NCBI GenBank assembly: GCA_024449915.1
Contig: JAMZAV010000111.1
Location: 434,001-498,000 of the forward strand
Source: Sweltsa coloradensis
Taxonomy: Eukaryota; Arthropoda; Insecta; Plecoptera; Chloroperlidae
Length of the DNA: 64,000 nt
Reading direction: 5' to 3'
Position 1 is the first letter of the stretch, and each line of letters starts with the position of its first letter. The translations under genes were made by a program, and so were the position numbers. Below the pieces are notes generated by a model, which worked only from the letters and a program-made list of their open reading frames with translations, was not told the DNA's origin and made no database searches. Shown one piece after another: positions 11,533-22,866 of the stretch.

Positions 11533-11736
11533 GAAACAGCGCTCCCGTAAAACTCACCAAACAGCAGAAGAAACAGCTCGAGAAGGAGGAGAAGAAGAAC
11601 AGGAAGAACAACGCCGAAAAGATGGCGGCTGCTGCACCGGGCGGAAGTGACGTCACTCTGAGGGACCTAGCGCACCCGTCGCTCAACGAGACGCTGAAGA
11701 ACCACAACCAGGTGACCTTCAAGCTCGTCAGAACAG
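11533..11736 (+). CDS. Internal exon of an unidentified protein-coding gene
   Basis: A pyrimidine-rich tract (11485-11522) leads to the acceptor TTCCAG, and the exon runs to CAG followed by GTAGGA as donor. It is 204 bases long and phase 1 at both ends, so it could be skipped without a frame change. Codons read NSAPVKLTKQQKKQLEKEEKK, a Lys/Glu-rich probable helix of about 25 residues, then an alanine-rich AEKMAAAAPGG, then DVTLRDLAHPSLNETLKN and QVTFKLVRT. It is clearly GC-richer and more codon-like than anything around it. I do not recognise the protein. Neighbouring exons were not found in the window, so the introns are large and filled with the mobile elements described here. A processed pseudogene is unlikely because both splice signals are intact. 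Confidence 0.8.
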
Positions 11737-11904
11737 GTAGGACTTGCCAGACTACTTTACCGGAAACTCCGTGGGAGCTAAGCTAAGATACTCCCGGAAC
11801 TTTGACAGCCTTTTATGAGCATATTCCGCATGCTCAATATGCTTGAGGTTTTTACTTGAGCATTTTTAACAAGTGAAAGAATTGAAGGTATTTTAAAATA
11901 AAAA

Positions 11905-12003
11905 ATGGCAAAAAAACAAAAAAAACAAAAAAAACAAAAAAAAAAAAAACAGTGACTAATTTTTCCGGCAGAGTCAAATGGAAACGCTCGCTTCGCTCGC
12001 TTA
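11905..12003 (-). mobile_element. 5' fragment of a Helitron2-like relative
   Basis: On the minus strand it reads AAGCGAGCGAAGCGAGCG, TTTCCATTTGAC, GCCGGAAAAATTAGTCACTG, then a long T tract. This parallels the AGCG blocks, ATTCCATTTCAC, ATCCGGAATG and T tract at the 5' end of H4-H8, but diverged. No 3' end is found. Confidence 0.5.
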
Positions 12004-13149
12004 ATAATGCTTTGTGCGCTGCGATTCTGAAAGTCGTCTATTGAGAGATACCTTGTATCTGCGTTGTATGTGTAAGTTTTTTTAATCCTTTATCGTAGAA
12101 TGGCTTCTTACATTTTAATGAAGTTGAAGTAAATTTCCAAAATCATTGACCATGAAATTAAAGAACATTGTTCTGATACATTAAGATTTTGAGATATTTG
12201 AATATTGGCCAATTTTTGTCACGTCAATTGGGAATCACCTATACCTAATTAAAACTTTTTTTGAACTTTTCTTGCTTGCAGTAGTATAGTAGTAGTAGTA
12301 GTAGTAGTAGTAGTAGCAGTAGTATAGTAGTAGTAGTTGTATATCCGATTGATATAGAGTTTTGGGTAATTGTAAAGCATGGATCTTGTTACGTTAATAG
12401 TCAAAGATAAAATAACTTAACATTATTGCGCATTACGCACAAACAAATTCCAAAATTTAACAATTTTGATGATTTTTACAAAAATCCTAAATCATAAAAA
12501 TCCATTTCATTTATTAAAAAAAATTGTGATTATTTTTAAAAATGTGCCACCATAGAAGACTGAATATACATGACCATAAGTTGTATGCAAAATGTGCTAA
12601 CAATCTGTTGAAAACTGGCTTCAGGAAGAGTTCCAAAAAAATATCACTAATATCGCAGATTCTTAATAAGCTGAGTATTTTTAGACATTTTTTCGTCCAC
12701 GATTTTCTTTTCGTTATAGGGTTGAATCGTGGCCGGTTCGGGGATAAAGACTGTATCTTTTAATCCGAGATACGGAACAGGATTATTTCCCATAAATCTT
12801 TTTCTTTTCGCTTTTCCAAGAATCTCTCCTCGTACTTCCACCTGAGTCCAGACTAAGACCGGCCTACCACGAGATTTATTTGTGCCACGGGAGGCGTGGT
12901 TGCTTTCGTATGATGCCACACCATACCCGTACACTCGTGTATGTGTATAGCGTGTGTGCATCGCCCTCGGACCGAGTTCTTAAAGTCACAAAAATATGGC
13001 GGAAACGTTGTCTGAATGAAAATATAAGAAAATAAAGATATGATAATATAATAATTTTTGTGGAAAGCTTGCCCAGGGTGCAATTCATGCCCCACCTTCA
13101 GGTGTCTAACTAATTGATAATATGTTGCGGATATGACCATTTGTGAAGG
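12004..13149. other. Mostly unexplained; microsatellite and SINE tail
   Basis: It holds a (GTA)n tract at about 12287-12338. A piece of the S2 SINE 3' end lies on the minus strand at about 13055-13115 (CCCAGGGTGCAATTCATGCC). A minus-strand frame over 12647-12961 has some codon-like character but no splice context or recognised domain. Confidence 0.4.
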
Positions 13150-13287
13150 TATGTCCGAGGAAAAAAAATGAAAATTTCGTTTAAAATCACGATTACAAAA
13201 TATAATTTTTAAACGGTCATTTTATTGTGGTAATATGCTAAAGGTTATATGTCAAAAAATTATTTTTTGGGATAATAGCCCCTTTAA
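13150..13287. repeat. Right end of the TTAA-flanked MITE family
   Basis: It shares AAATCACGATTACAAAATATAA and ATAGCCCCTTTAA, in pieces, with the right end of the 422-1066 element and stops at TTAA (13284-13287). The left end was not located. Confidence 0.5.
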
Positions 13288-13584
13288 CAGTTTCAACACC
13301 AGCTCGATTCTTCGCGTCCTTGAAGAGAAGATATTAGTGAGACTGGCGTGACGGCGCCCAAGTCTCGCGCGTCCCACAGTGCGCTACGATTCATTAGCTC
13401 CAGTCACCCGCGTGTCTTGCGAGCTACCGTGCGTTGCGCAGTGTAGCCACCATGCGGGGCGGAATGCGGGCCGGCTATAATAGAGGGGTTACAAATAGCA
13501 TCAGTAGCCGTAATCCATAACCCTATTCGGTGACTTCCCGGAGTGCTAGAGAATTTAATCCTAAACCCTCACTTTTTTTAGCAT

Positions 13585-13900
13585 TCAAGAGAATATAGGA
13601 CATGCGTTTTAAGCATATTGCTGTTCGCTCGGCCGACTGCATGCCCCCACAGGTTTTTAGAATTTTGAAAATATGTCACAATTGTGGAAATATAAGGCTC
13701 TGAACAAACACATTTTCAAATTTTGTTTTAAAATAATTAATAAAAATATAATTAATTTTCACGAATTTTGATTTTGATTGTGGCTGATTAAGAATTTTTT
13801 AAATCTATGACCGCAGGGCTGTCTTTATTGACAACTTTGCAAAGTTTAATATACGTCGGATGCATCTTAGCCGAACAACTAGCTATTTGCTAACTACATT
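13585..13900 (+). repeat. R390 repeat, copy 1
   Basis: It runs from AAGAGAATATAGGACATGCG to TAGCCGAACAACTAGCTATTTGC. Related copies lie at 15111, 19661 and, longer and inverted, at 31697-32577. Ends are TIR-like (TTTAAGAGRGTATAGGACA) in the better copies. The right terminus is lost here. No protein is encoded. Confidence 0.7.
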
Positions 13901-14396
13901 TAGGACTAAACTGAAGAAATTTCATTAAAATTATGGCTCACCTTTAGTAGACTAAACACGTACATCCTTCAACGCGTCTTTGAGTATAGCGTTCCCTGTG
14001 TTGTGTCCCAAACACAGGACAGAAAATACGAAGTCCCCACTGAGAAGTTGCAGCTTGTGTGAAAGCAGGAACCAGCTTAGTGGAGGTATACTTCCGGAGC
14101 ACATAACATAGATTTTTAAGCCAGGTATAATTTTTGGAATTTAATGATAAGAAAAAGGGCATTCGAGGATGTAACCCTCTATCCCTTGTATTTGTATTTG
14201 TTTCGGTCAATAATCGCAAACAAATATTGTTTTTGCTTTAAAAACAATTTATGTGGAAAATTAACAAGAAATAATAACACACATTGAAAATTTTGCTGTG
14301 ACTGACCGAAGCAGATCCAGCAAAGTTATAGATTTAGGATCTGGGATTGTTTTATTCGTCCTTTTTATTTTTGTTATCCAAACTGTTGATTAAATA
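13901..14396. other. No recognisable feature
   Basis: No exon or shared repeat is seen. Confidence 0.4.
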
Positions 14397-14749
14397 CCAC
14401 CACCATATTGAAACCACGCCAAATTTCAGTTTTTTCGTGATATCTCGAAAACGGTGCAAAATATCTAAAAACTGAGTTCAGGTAGCTATGTGGTTTTCTT
14501 AGAACGATTTAATGCAAGCAAATTTTTTCAAATATATATAATAGTTGTGGTTTGTATTTCAAATATGTATTTAATTAATTAAATATCAAATAAAAAACGA
14601 AATAACAATCACATAACAATATTTTTTTCGTGCAGGCTATAGTCCTTACAAAACCACATAGCTGTCTGCAAATTGTTTCAATATATTTAGCAGCGTTCTC
14701 GAGATATCACTAAAATCGTAATTTCGCCTGGTTTTAATATTGGTGGTGG
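14397..14749. mobile_element. MITE with ~110-bp TIRs (CCACCACCA...), copy 1
   Basis: The left arm CCACCACCATATTGAAACC...GTGATATCTCGAAAACG and right arm CGTTCTCGAGATATCAC...GGTTTTAATATTGGTGG are inverted over about 110 bases and meet in an AT-rich centre. A second, diverged copy is at 17405-17740. The target duplication is not clear. Confidence 0.75.
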
Positions 14750-14899
14750 TCTTAGCCCTAAGTAATAAAACTGCAATTTATGATAAACAAGCACAGTTAG
14801 GGTGGTATCCAAAGTTCGTGCGAAGTTAACTGTTTTACGTTTAATTCTGGTCGGGAAAGATTTTGTAATTTCTGGATCGTATTAAAGTGAATGTTTTAT

Positions 14900-15035
14900 C
14901 TATTTAAAAATTTTGGTGGAGGTGCCGGGTTTTGTTGAAATCTTCCTTTAGGAACGGCTACACAAACACCTGACTTCAAAGGTCACCGAAAACATTCTGC
15001 ATCATCCTCGTTAAAATGCAATCTCAACAAAAGAA
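14900..15035. repeat. Repeat box and dispersed 3'-end repeat
   Basis: TTTTGGTGGAGGTGCCGGGT at 14908-14927 is followed by a piece (GGTCACCGAAAACATTCTGC, CATCATCCTCGTT) shared with 20190-20340 and 30541-30720. Confidence 0.5.
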
Positions 15036-15110
15036 CATATTGTGCCAATCAAAGGCTTGAGCCATAAATACTAATATATCCTGCTTGAGCTATTCTTGTC
15101 GCATAGCCAT

Positions 15111-15485
15111 TTAAGAGAGTATACGACATGCGTTTTAAGCAAATTGCTGTTCGCTCGGCCGACTGACATCACAGGTGTCTGAAATTTCGAACATATGTCA
15201 CGAATGTGGAAATATAGGGCTCTGCAGTAACACATTTCCAAATTATGTTTTGAAATAATTTATAAAAAATGAATGAGTTTTCATAAATTTTCATTTTGTT
15301 AAAATCTCCAAAATTAACTATATTCGTGATTTTTTCTGGATTATTAAACAAAATTTTGAAAATCTATGACAGCGGGGTCCATGTATGCTTTATTGACAAT
15401 TTTGCAAAGTTTCATATACGTCGGATGCTTCTTGGCCGAGCGAATAGCTATTTACTAACTGCCAAATGTGTCCCCCTTAAAGAGG
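15111..15485 (+). repeat. R390 repeat, copy 2
   Basis: It starts TTAAGAGAGTATACGACATG and ends CCAAATGTGTCCCCCTTAAAG, so both TIR-like ends are visible. The interior, including GGCCGAGCGAATAGCTATTT, matches copies 1, 3 and 4. Confidence 0.75.
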
Positions 15486-16099
15486 AGTATTTTCCTCCTT
15501 TTACACGTTTCCTAGGAATTATATAACTATTTTCCATCTTTCTGGTAACTATACGGGATACCCAAGCCACGCGTGCGTCGACTTTGAAACAAAAGACGGC
15601 TGTCTCTATCTTTACGACTTACCGCTGTGAAGATAAGGCAGCTTATGGTAATTGATACATTTTAGTGGATGCCTGGAGTCACGCGAGTCCAACATCAGGG
15701 AAAACTGTGCATACTTCATGGACGTCTAGATAAGAGTGCTCACTTTTACAAGAAGAGCAATGCTTTAAATTGTACACTTAGAATTAGTGTTATCTTAAGA
15801 TGGGAATTATTATTAAAATCGTTTATCTAAAATAAATTGCAAATCATTACTAAAGTGGTTGTGGCTCGTTGTAAATCAACGGACATGTTTCGCTACCTAC
15901 TTAAAAGCAGTTTATAGTTATAAACCTCTGGAACATTCATGTATTCTCACGCTTGTAGGAACTCACATTAATTTGTACAACGCTCTGGAGAAAATTTGAA
16001 ATTACATATTTTGCGAATCCTAAAATGTACCAAAATCTGTACTTTTTATACAAAACAACATATAAAAAATTAATTACTTAAAGTAATAAACATTGCTAT
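15486..16099. other. No recognisable feature
   Basis: No exon or shared repeat is seen. Confidence 0.4.
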
Positions 16100-16186
16100 A
16101 CACCATGGTTAGGCATAAAGTCGACGCACCGGAAGCTCTCGTTGCGCGCTCCAGATGCGTCGACTTCATGTTATTAAACATGGTGT
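16100..16186. repeat. Imperfect 30-bp inverted repeat (hairpin)
   Basis: ACACCATGG..CATAAAGTCGACGCA (16100-16128) pairs with TGCGTCGACTTCATG..CATGGTGT (16156-16186) around a GC-rich 27-nt loop. The pairing is broken by a small internal bulge, which resembles a precursor-like hairpin. Confidence 0.85.
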
Positions 16187-16289
16187 CTAGTAGTGGTTAA
16201 TACGTAAAACAATTCTGTTTTTTGTATTTGTTCTGTATAAAAATGTTAGTGTTTTGTGCATTTAAAAATTCGCATAGGCCTATATTAAT

Positions 16290-17063
16290 TGGATGAGCGT
16301 AGCGAGCGTAGCGAGCGAAGCGAAGATTCCATTTCACTACACTGGAGAAAAAAATCCGGAATGTTTTTTTTTTTTCTTTCTTTCTGTATTTTTGTGTGTC
16401 TGTTAACACGATTCCGGCTAAACCGATACTCCGATTGCGATGAAATTTCATGGAGGCCTTCGAAATCTCTGAACTTAGAACTGCCACGTTTTGAGCGCAA
16501 TCGGGAAATTTTTTCTCATATAAAACGCAATTTTACGATTTTTTTCGATTTTTAAAAACTTTCTCCGACTTATAGCACCTACATGCTTTAACCGATTGTA
16601 ATGATTTTTTCACAGAACCTTAATTTCATGAATTAAGATATTCGCGCGAAATTTGAACGTAATCGAAAAATTATTTCTCATGAAAATCGAAATTTTATGT
16701 TTTTTTTCTTTTTTAAAACAATTCTTTGACTTATAACACCTATATGCTTTATCCTATTGTAATAATTTTTTCACAGAACCTTAATTTTATAAATTCATAT
16801 ATTTATGTAAAAATTTGTGCGCAATCGAATAATTATTTCTTATGAAAATTTCAATATTACGATTTTTTCCTTTTTTTAAATTACGATTAATTAAAAAAAA
16901 TTAAATTTTAGTTAATTTTTTATTTAATTTAATTGAATTTTTTTTTAAATCGACTTAGCAATGATTTTTTCACAGAACAACAGAAAATCCGCATAACACA
17001 TGGCAGCTCAATGCACCAATTACGCTCATCCAACAACGCGGCGGGACTTAAGCGTTTTCCTAG
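16290..17063 (+). mobile_element. Helitron2-like element H4 (complete, subfamily B)
   Basis: The 5' end is TGGATGAGCGTAGCGAGCG with AGCG-type blocks, then ATTCCATTTCACTACACTGG and a T tract. The core has a unit of about 165 bases (GATTTTTTCACAGAACCTTA ... TTCTCATGAAAATCG) in about two and a half copies. The 3' end has GCCATGTG in inverse, CGCTCATCC, the hairpin AACGC...GCGTT and CTAG. Flanking TTAATT occurs on both sides, possibly by chance in AT-rich DNA. Confidence 0.88.
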
Positions 17064-17231
17064 TTAATTTTTTCTCTTGAGCGTTGTTTAATGTGAGTAT
17101 TTACGATCGTGAGAATACAATATGAATGTCTCACAAAGACTCCTTATCCATCCTATATGATCTATCTGGGTACATATAAACGTTGACGAGAAACATTGGG
17201 TCAAGGTAGTTAAGAAACGACGTGCGAGAGA

Positions 17232-17398
17232 GGCAGCTGAAGAGGACGCAATCCCCAGCATTCGCATTATAACGACTGAGGAAAACCTCGGCATATACCT
17301 TCAGTCAGAGTTGAGATCTCGACGGGATTCGAACTGGGACCTCCGGAATCAGGGTCTCGAGCTTTACGCTTGAGCCAACACTGTCGGTAGTCTTTACG
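17232..17398 (-). mobile_element. tRNA-SINE S2, 5' part
   Basis: The minus strand reads CCGACAGTGTTGGCTCAAGC (A-box region), GGTCCCAGTTCGAATCCCGT (B box), then the body to GCGAATGCTGGGGATTGCG. The 3' half is missing. It abuts the MITE at 17405. Confidence 0.75.
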
Positions 17399-17404
17399 TG
17401 GTAG

Positions 17405-17740
17405 ACCATCACCAATATTAAAACTACGCGAAATTACAGGCTTTTTAGTGATATCGCGAGAACGCTGCAAAATATCTAAACACTTATGCAGACAGACACG
17501 TGGTATTGTTTGAACTAAATATCCCGGAAGAAAAAATTGCAATGTGATGATAATTAAGGTTTTTATTTTATACTAATAAAATTAAGTGCATATTTAAAAT
17601 ACAACCTGCACCAATTATAACATTTAAATATTTTATACATTATATTGTTCTGCAATTAGTTTTTAGATACCGGTATTTTGCACTGTTCTCAAGATTGACG
17701 CTCAGCTTTCTGGATTTTCCGGGTAAACGGTTTATAACAC
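17405..17740. mobile_element. MITE with long TIRs, copy 2
   Basis: The left arm CCATCACCAATATTAAAACT...GTGATATCGCGAGAACG matches the 14397 element. The right arm (GTATTTTGCACTGTTCTCAA) is much more diverged. Confidence 0.6.
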
Positions 17741-17744
17741 CGTT

Positions 17745-18235
17745 ATCAAATTTCACACTTACGTTAAGAATCAATCTATGCTATCCAGTACGCGTATTCC
17801 TAAATTAATTCATTGATTTTTAATTTAAAATTAGTGAAATCACCGAACTTTACTCCATTTTGGTCAACTTCGGGAATTTAATCCAAGTGTACAGATTTTT
17901 TTACTCAAATTTTCATCCTAAATATCAACGTTTAAATCAATGTGAACGCGTAGGTAAATTTAATTTATTTGTAAGATGAACAGTTTGGTGGGACTTTCCA
18001 GAATTGGGATCCATGTTTTGGATTTCCCATTTTTCACGTTTTGTTCTTATGTCTCGCAATGGATCTTTAAGGCTTAATTTTTGCAACCAATTGTGGATAT
18101 CAATATAAAAGTACTTTATTAACATCCATGCAAAATGTAGTAATGATATTTGCAACTATTTAGCAGAAATCATCAACACCTGAGTGCGTGCATTTGAGTT
18201 GGGCCAAGCTCAGCGTCCCCTCTTAACAAGTAAAT
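17745..18235. repeat. R490 repeat, uninterrupted copy
   Basis: About 490 bases are shared with 47320-48330. Shared words include CCAAGTGTACA, GTTTAAATCAAT, TGTGGATATCAA and CAACACCTGAG. This copy lacks the H7 insertion and therefore shows the pre-insertion site near 18118-18123. Confidence 0.7.
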
Positions 18236-19660
18236 CTGCACTGCAGCTCTGCAAGCGCTACCTGTAGTTTCCATCTGTGCCTCTGGGTATTGTTAGCGCA
18301 ATGAGTACCTAGTAGAGGGGTGGACAACTAGACTGGGAGGGATTGTTAGTGTGGAGAGGTTGGTACTTGGCCGAGATACGCTCTGAAGTCCCCTAGCACT
18401 CGACAAGCTGGCTGCGCTGCGTTGCAGAGAGTTACGGAGAGAGAGGAAGAGAGATAGAGAGAGACAGAGTAGAGACAAATAACTCCTCTAGAATATACCA
18501 AGGATTTAAAAACATAATGGTAATGTTTAATAAAGATCGAATATCTTTTAACGATGCACTCAAAATGATTTATTAAAAATGATTTATATTTTAAACACAT
18601 GCTCATCTTCTGCGGATGACTGGAAATAATTATAAGTTGATACCTTCTTTCAATACGCGTTTTGTTTTCCTGTGAGTCATGAAACTCACTTCATAAACCT
18701 GGCCACGCAACAAGTAAATTCAGCATGGATGCATATTGCCGTCTTTAGCAAAGTTAATGTTTTATCTAGTCACTCACTCAGATTCATGTGAATTGTGAAT
18801 AAGATTCTTTGTTAGTTTAGCAACTTTCAGTGAATTCTGCGAGTCTATGCGAACAACACTGCTTTAGGTATTTCTACAACAATAATGAATGTTGCTTTAA
18901 TATTTGGCTGGTGGAAAACTAGAACTTATCATTCAATCACAAGTGGTCAGAAAAAATTACAAATGCAAATTGTTTCTTAATTACACGCCGGCAATAAAAG
19001 AATGCAAAACGACTGGTGAGAGGGGAAGGGGAGATAAATTGGGGCAGAGGGGTGGGGAAAGAGAGTAAGGGGTGGAAAGAGAGATGGGGAAGAGGGCAAG
19101 AGAGGGAGAGGGGGGAGAGAGAGAGAGAGAGAGAGAGAGAGACGTATAGACAGATATAATTACTAAGGGATCTGTGGTACTTAAAGAACACATCCCCTTT
19201 ATGTTTTTGCACAGTCGTACAGGAAATTGCATTCACAGTCAAACAAAGACCGCTTTACAATGAATTAGGCTTGTTGTATGCCACTAATTAAACTCGACGT
19301 GCGGCATTTATTAAGCCTTGGTTGAAATAGTGGACGCATTTATCAACTCCCCACGGGATTATTCTGAAATAAGCTTGAGTTATTAATTCACTTTTCAAGT
19401 TTTTAATCCTCGCCAACATTATGTTACAATTTTATTGTTCACTGCTGCGTTTCTCATGTGTCGAGGGGCATTTTCTTTGTCTCTATCATCATTTATGTTA
19501 CATTCATTTATATATGACGTTAATGCGAGAAACCTTTTACACTCGTATGTCGGATGTAAGCCCACATGTGTTTTGGTACACTTTACTTCACCAAAATTTT
19601 CAAATTATAAAACATTTTGCATTAAAAAAAATATATATTTGTCAATATTTCATGTCCTTT
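18236..19660. other. No gene; purine-rich tracts
   Basis: It contains an A/G-rich strand from 19018 to 19142 ending in (GA)n, and a shorter one near 18430-18470. No exon was recognised. Confidence 0.5.
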
Positions 19661-19980
19661 CTAAGAGAGTATAGGACATGCGTTTTAGGCAAATTGTTGC
19701 TCGCTCAGCCGACTGACACCACAGGTGTTTGAAATTTTGAACATATGTCCCTAATGTGGAAATAAAGAGCTCTATAGTAACACATTTCAAAAATTTGTTT
19801 GAAAATAATTGATAAAAAATAAATGTTTTCACGAATTTGGATTTTGTTAAAAAAAAATGACAATATTCGTGATTTTTTCTGGTTGCTTAAGACAACTTTG
19901 CAAAGTTTTATATACGACGGATGCTTCTTGGCCGAGCGAATAGCTATGTGTCAACTGCCAAATGTGTCCCATTCCCTCTT
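19661..19980 (+). repeat. R390 repeat, copy 3
   Basis: It runs from CTAAGAGAGTATAGGACATG to AAATGTGTCCCATTCCCTCTT with both ends visible. The interior is shorter than copy 2 by an internal deletion. Confidence 0.75.
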
Positions 19981-20189
19981 AATGTACTCTCTAAAGTAAA
20001 CCGTTTTCACCTACTTCTAAATAATGAACACGCGATTTGGAGTGGATCGGTTAGCCTCAAACCAGTGTGAATATACGGGAGTACATATAACAGAGAGCGA
20101 ATTCTTAAGATTATTATACAACTATGCTTCTAGGATGTAATTTTTTTTGGTATAGGATCCGATTAAAAACTAAATTTTCGCTTTTTGTG

Positions 20190-20340
20190 AGAAAGTCACG
20201 CCCACGTGAACCCCAAGGTCACGAAGATTCTCCATCATCTTCGTTGAAGGGCAACGAAAGCAAAATAAAACGCATGTCAATCGGACGTCCTGTGCGGTGT
20301 TTACCGTGAGACGAGACTCACGCACAGATGTTGAAAAGTG
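20190..20340 (+). repeat. Dispersed repeat ending GTGAGACGTGACACACRCAC
   Basis: It matches 30541-30720 and, in short pieces, 50380-50450 and 63935-63985: a GGTCAC piece, CATCATCTTCGTTGAAGGGC, TCAATCGGACGTC and a GTGAGACG piece. It may be the 3' end of a retroelement whose body is absent. Confidence 0.5.
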
Positions 20341-20351
20341 ATGAATACAGG

Positions 20352-21026
20352 GGGCGCTCTCCGAAGCCCCACTCTCCGATACCCCACCAACCGTTTTAGT
20401 CTCCGATGCCCCACTCTCCGATACCCCACCTACCTGCTTAAGAAACCCATGTTACACCACGTAGCACGGTCTCTTACGCGGTAAATTCAAATGTTAAAAA
20501 TATAATTCTCTATATTGAACAGTATTGTTTCTCGTTTTCAAACTTGCCTGTATTATTAAGGGGGGGGGGGGGATATTGCCACCAAATATTTTTTGGAACA
20601 AAATATTTATAGGTAAAGAGGTTAGGTTAGGTTAGGTTAGGTTAGCTGGTCATATAGCTAAACGAACTATAAAACCACTAATATTTATTATAAAACAGAT
20701 ATGACTCAACCATTGAACTCAACAAAGACTGAATAATATTCTTAAATTCGGAGAGACTTTGATAAAAATGTTAGTAGATAATTATACAAAATATTCAATT
20801 CAACTACATACATACATTATAAATTCAGGTAAATAATCAGTTTGAGAAGACTATTCAATATACCATGCACTTTGAACTATTTGCATTTACCGCGCTGTGG
20901 GAGTGCACTTACATTACGTGGTGTAACATGGGCTTCATTAGCAGGTAGGTGGGCCATCGGAGAGTGGGGTATCGGAGACTAAAAGGTTGGTGGGGCATCG
21001 GAGAGTGGGGCTTCGGAGATGCGTCC
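20352..21026. mobile_element. Foldback/MULE-like element with ~120-bp TIRs and 9-bp duplication
   Basis: GAATACAGG (20343-20351 and 21027-21035) flanks it exactly. The TIRs start GGGCGCTCTCCGAAGCCCC and, on the right, the complement of GGACGCATCTCCGAAGCCCC. They then carry repeated CCCCACTCTCCGATACCCC words and run to TGTTACACCACGTA. A 9-bp duplication with long TIRs suggests Mutator-like or Merlin-like origin. The interior has a run of 13 G (20560-20572) and five GGTTA repeats (20623-20650). No protein is encoded. Confidence 0.85.
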
Positions 21027-21906
21027 GAATACAGGATCGTTGCTTCCTATTAAATGTCGTTAGTAACTAACTTGTTTCATTGATACTATACGGCACTTAT
21101 TTGATTGGTCGTCGATTCAATTAATGAAACCATTATATAAAGATTATTTTCAGTTCAGTTTTTGCGCTTCCAATACTCCTTGCTCGTTTCCATCAAACGA
21201 AATTTATATGTACAGTATAACATAAAGATGGAATTCTCACTTTGCAGGTTTCCTACAGAAAAATATTGAAATTGTTATAAAACTTAGTTGATTGATATGC
21301 GTTTGAAGTATCATGGCTTCACTAATCGGTACATTATTGACGAAGCTTGACCTGTTTCAATAATATACAATATTGAATTTTCGGTATCCTTATTATATTT
21401 GATGTTTTTTCCCGCAATTTTCTTACATTTTTTTAGGTTTCATCTTCAATTTAGACTTTTGGTTGAGAAAAAAACACTGAAAATCTTTCACTCAGATTTG
21501 CCGATGACTGTAATTAACATGAGCAACCTCTTCAATGAGTATGACTTTATTTGCTAACACTTAGCTGTCCCAATTGGTAATTGCAGGTTTTATTGACTTA
21601 AAAAGACATCTTTACATTTACTCTCGGACTCTTTTCCTTCTATGTTGACTGATAATCTACTTCCTCGACTTGGCTTGAAGAACTTTCCAAAGAAAATAAA
21701 GCATTGCGAGTTATCGATGCGAAGTTCGAAGGCGAAAGAGCTAATGATTTGTTTATCCGACTCTGAGTGATGTTAACATCTGAGGAAGGGGGGGGGGGGA
21801 GGGGAACTACTTCCATAATCAACAAGCGGAGGAAATCAAAGTCTCAAAGTGGCAGAGATATTCGTATTTTTATATATACACTTCTAAATACCTGTTTTCA
21901 ACAAAG
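21027..21906. other. No gene; poly-G tract
   Basis: It contains 12 G in a row at 21788-21799. No exon was seen. Confidence 0.45.
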
Positions 21907-22767
21907 TACACTGTAAAAAAACCGACCGTTTTTTTTAAGGGTAATGTATATGGCAGCCACAGTTCCCACAAAAGTAATCATTAATTTATGCAAACATAGC
22001 AAGGTTAAGCAAATGTATCCTTGAAGGCATATAATAAACCCTACGTCTGGGAAAAAATGCCCATACATTGCAGACTTTTAACCCCATCGACATATAGGGT
22101 AAAATTACTGATTGTGTTCACCTTAAATAAAACCTACACTGCACAATTAAACATACTATGTCATGTACGTCAATATTTAGTAGTGCGTCTATCTTAATTT
22201 CCCCGTACATTGCTGACTTAAAATTACTTCCAATGTAGGGTAAAATTCAGCCATATATTTGCCTCACTTTTCAAATACATTGTTCACTTAAAATTACCCC
22301 TTGTGTAGTGTAATATTTGGCATAATGTGTTATTTTATTTAATCATACACTGTAGGCTTAAAAATAACATCCATGTATGGCAAAATTTGGCCTTATGTTT
22401 AATTAAAGTTTTGGATACGTTGTAGACCTACAATAATCTCTTGAGTCGGGTAATATTTGGCACTACGTATAAATTAATTTGTAACTACATTGTAAAGTTA
22501 AAATAACCTCAATGTATGGCAAAAATTTTGCCCTTTGTTTGATTAAAGTTTTGAATACGTTGTAACGGTCAGCAAAAATTTCGACCCGTACGAATATTAT
22601 TTTAGTATTTGTCAGGCTGAAATTTCTCCTCCTGTAGTGGGATTAATGGGACATTACAATTATTTAATTTATCAATTTAACTATGATGACGAACGTTCCT
22701 GTAAGTAAGACACACATCATTTAATAGCCATTAGAAAGATTAACATTACATATAAATTTCATGGTGT

Positions 22768-22866
22768 TAAAATCTCGGGACGCAGCGAGGCTCGAACCTG
22801 GTACACCTGGAGAAAGAGTATACACTGTCCTAGTCGATAAACCCAATACACCAAGACACCGTATAC
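22768..22866 (-). repeat. tRNA-like SINE head
   Basis: The minus strand has an A-box-like TTGGTGTATTGGG and a B box CAGGTTCGAGCCTCG. There is no partner copy in the window and the body is not recognised. Confidence 0.45.

Noticed and set aside
16289..16555. Frame MDERSERSERSED... seen in several places
   Set aside because: It is the translated 5' tip of the Helitron-like elements (AGCG blocks) and recurs with each copy; no protein.
20623..20650. Interstitial telomere
   Set aside because: Only five GGTTA units, located inside a mobile element; too short to call telomeric.
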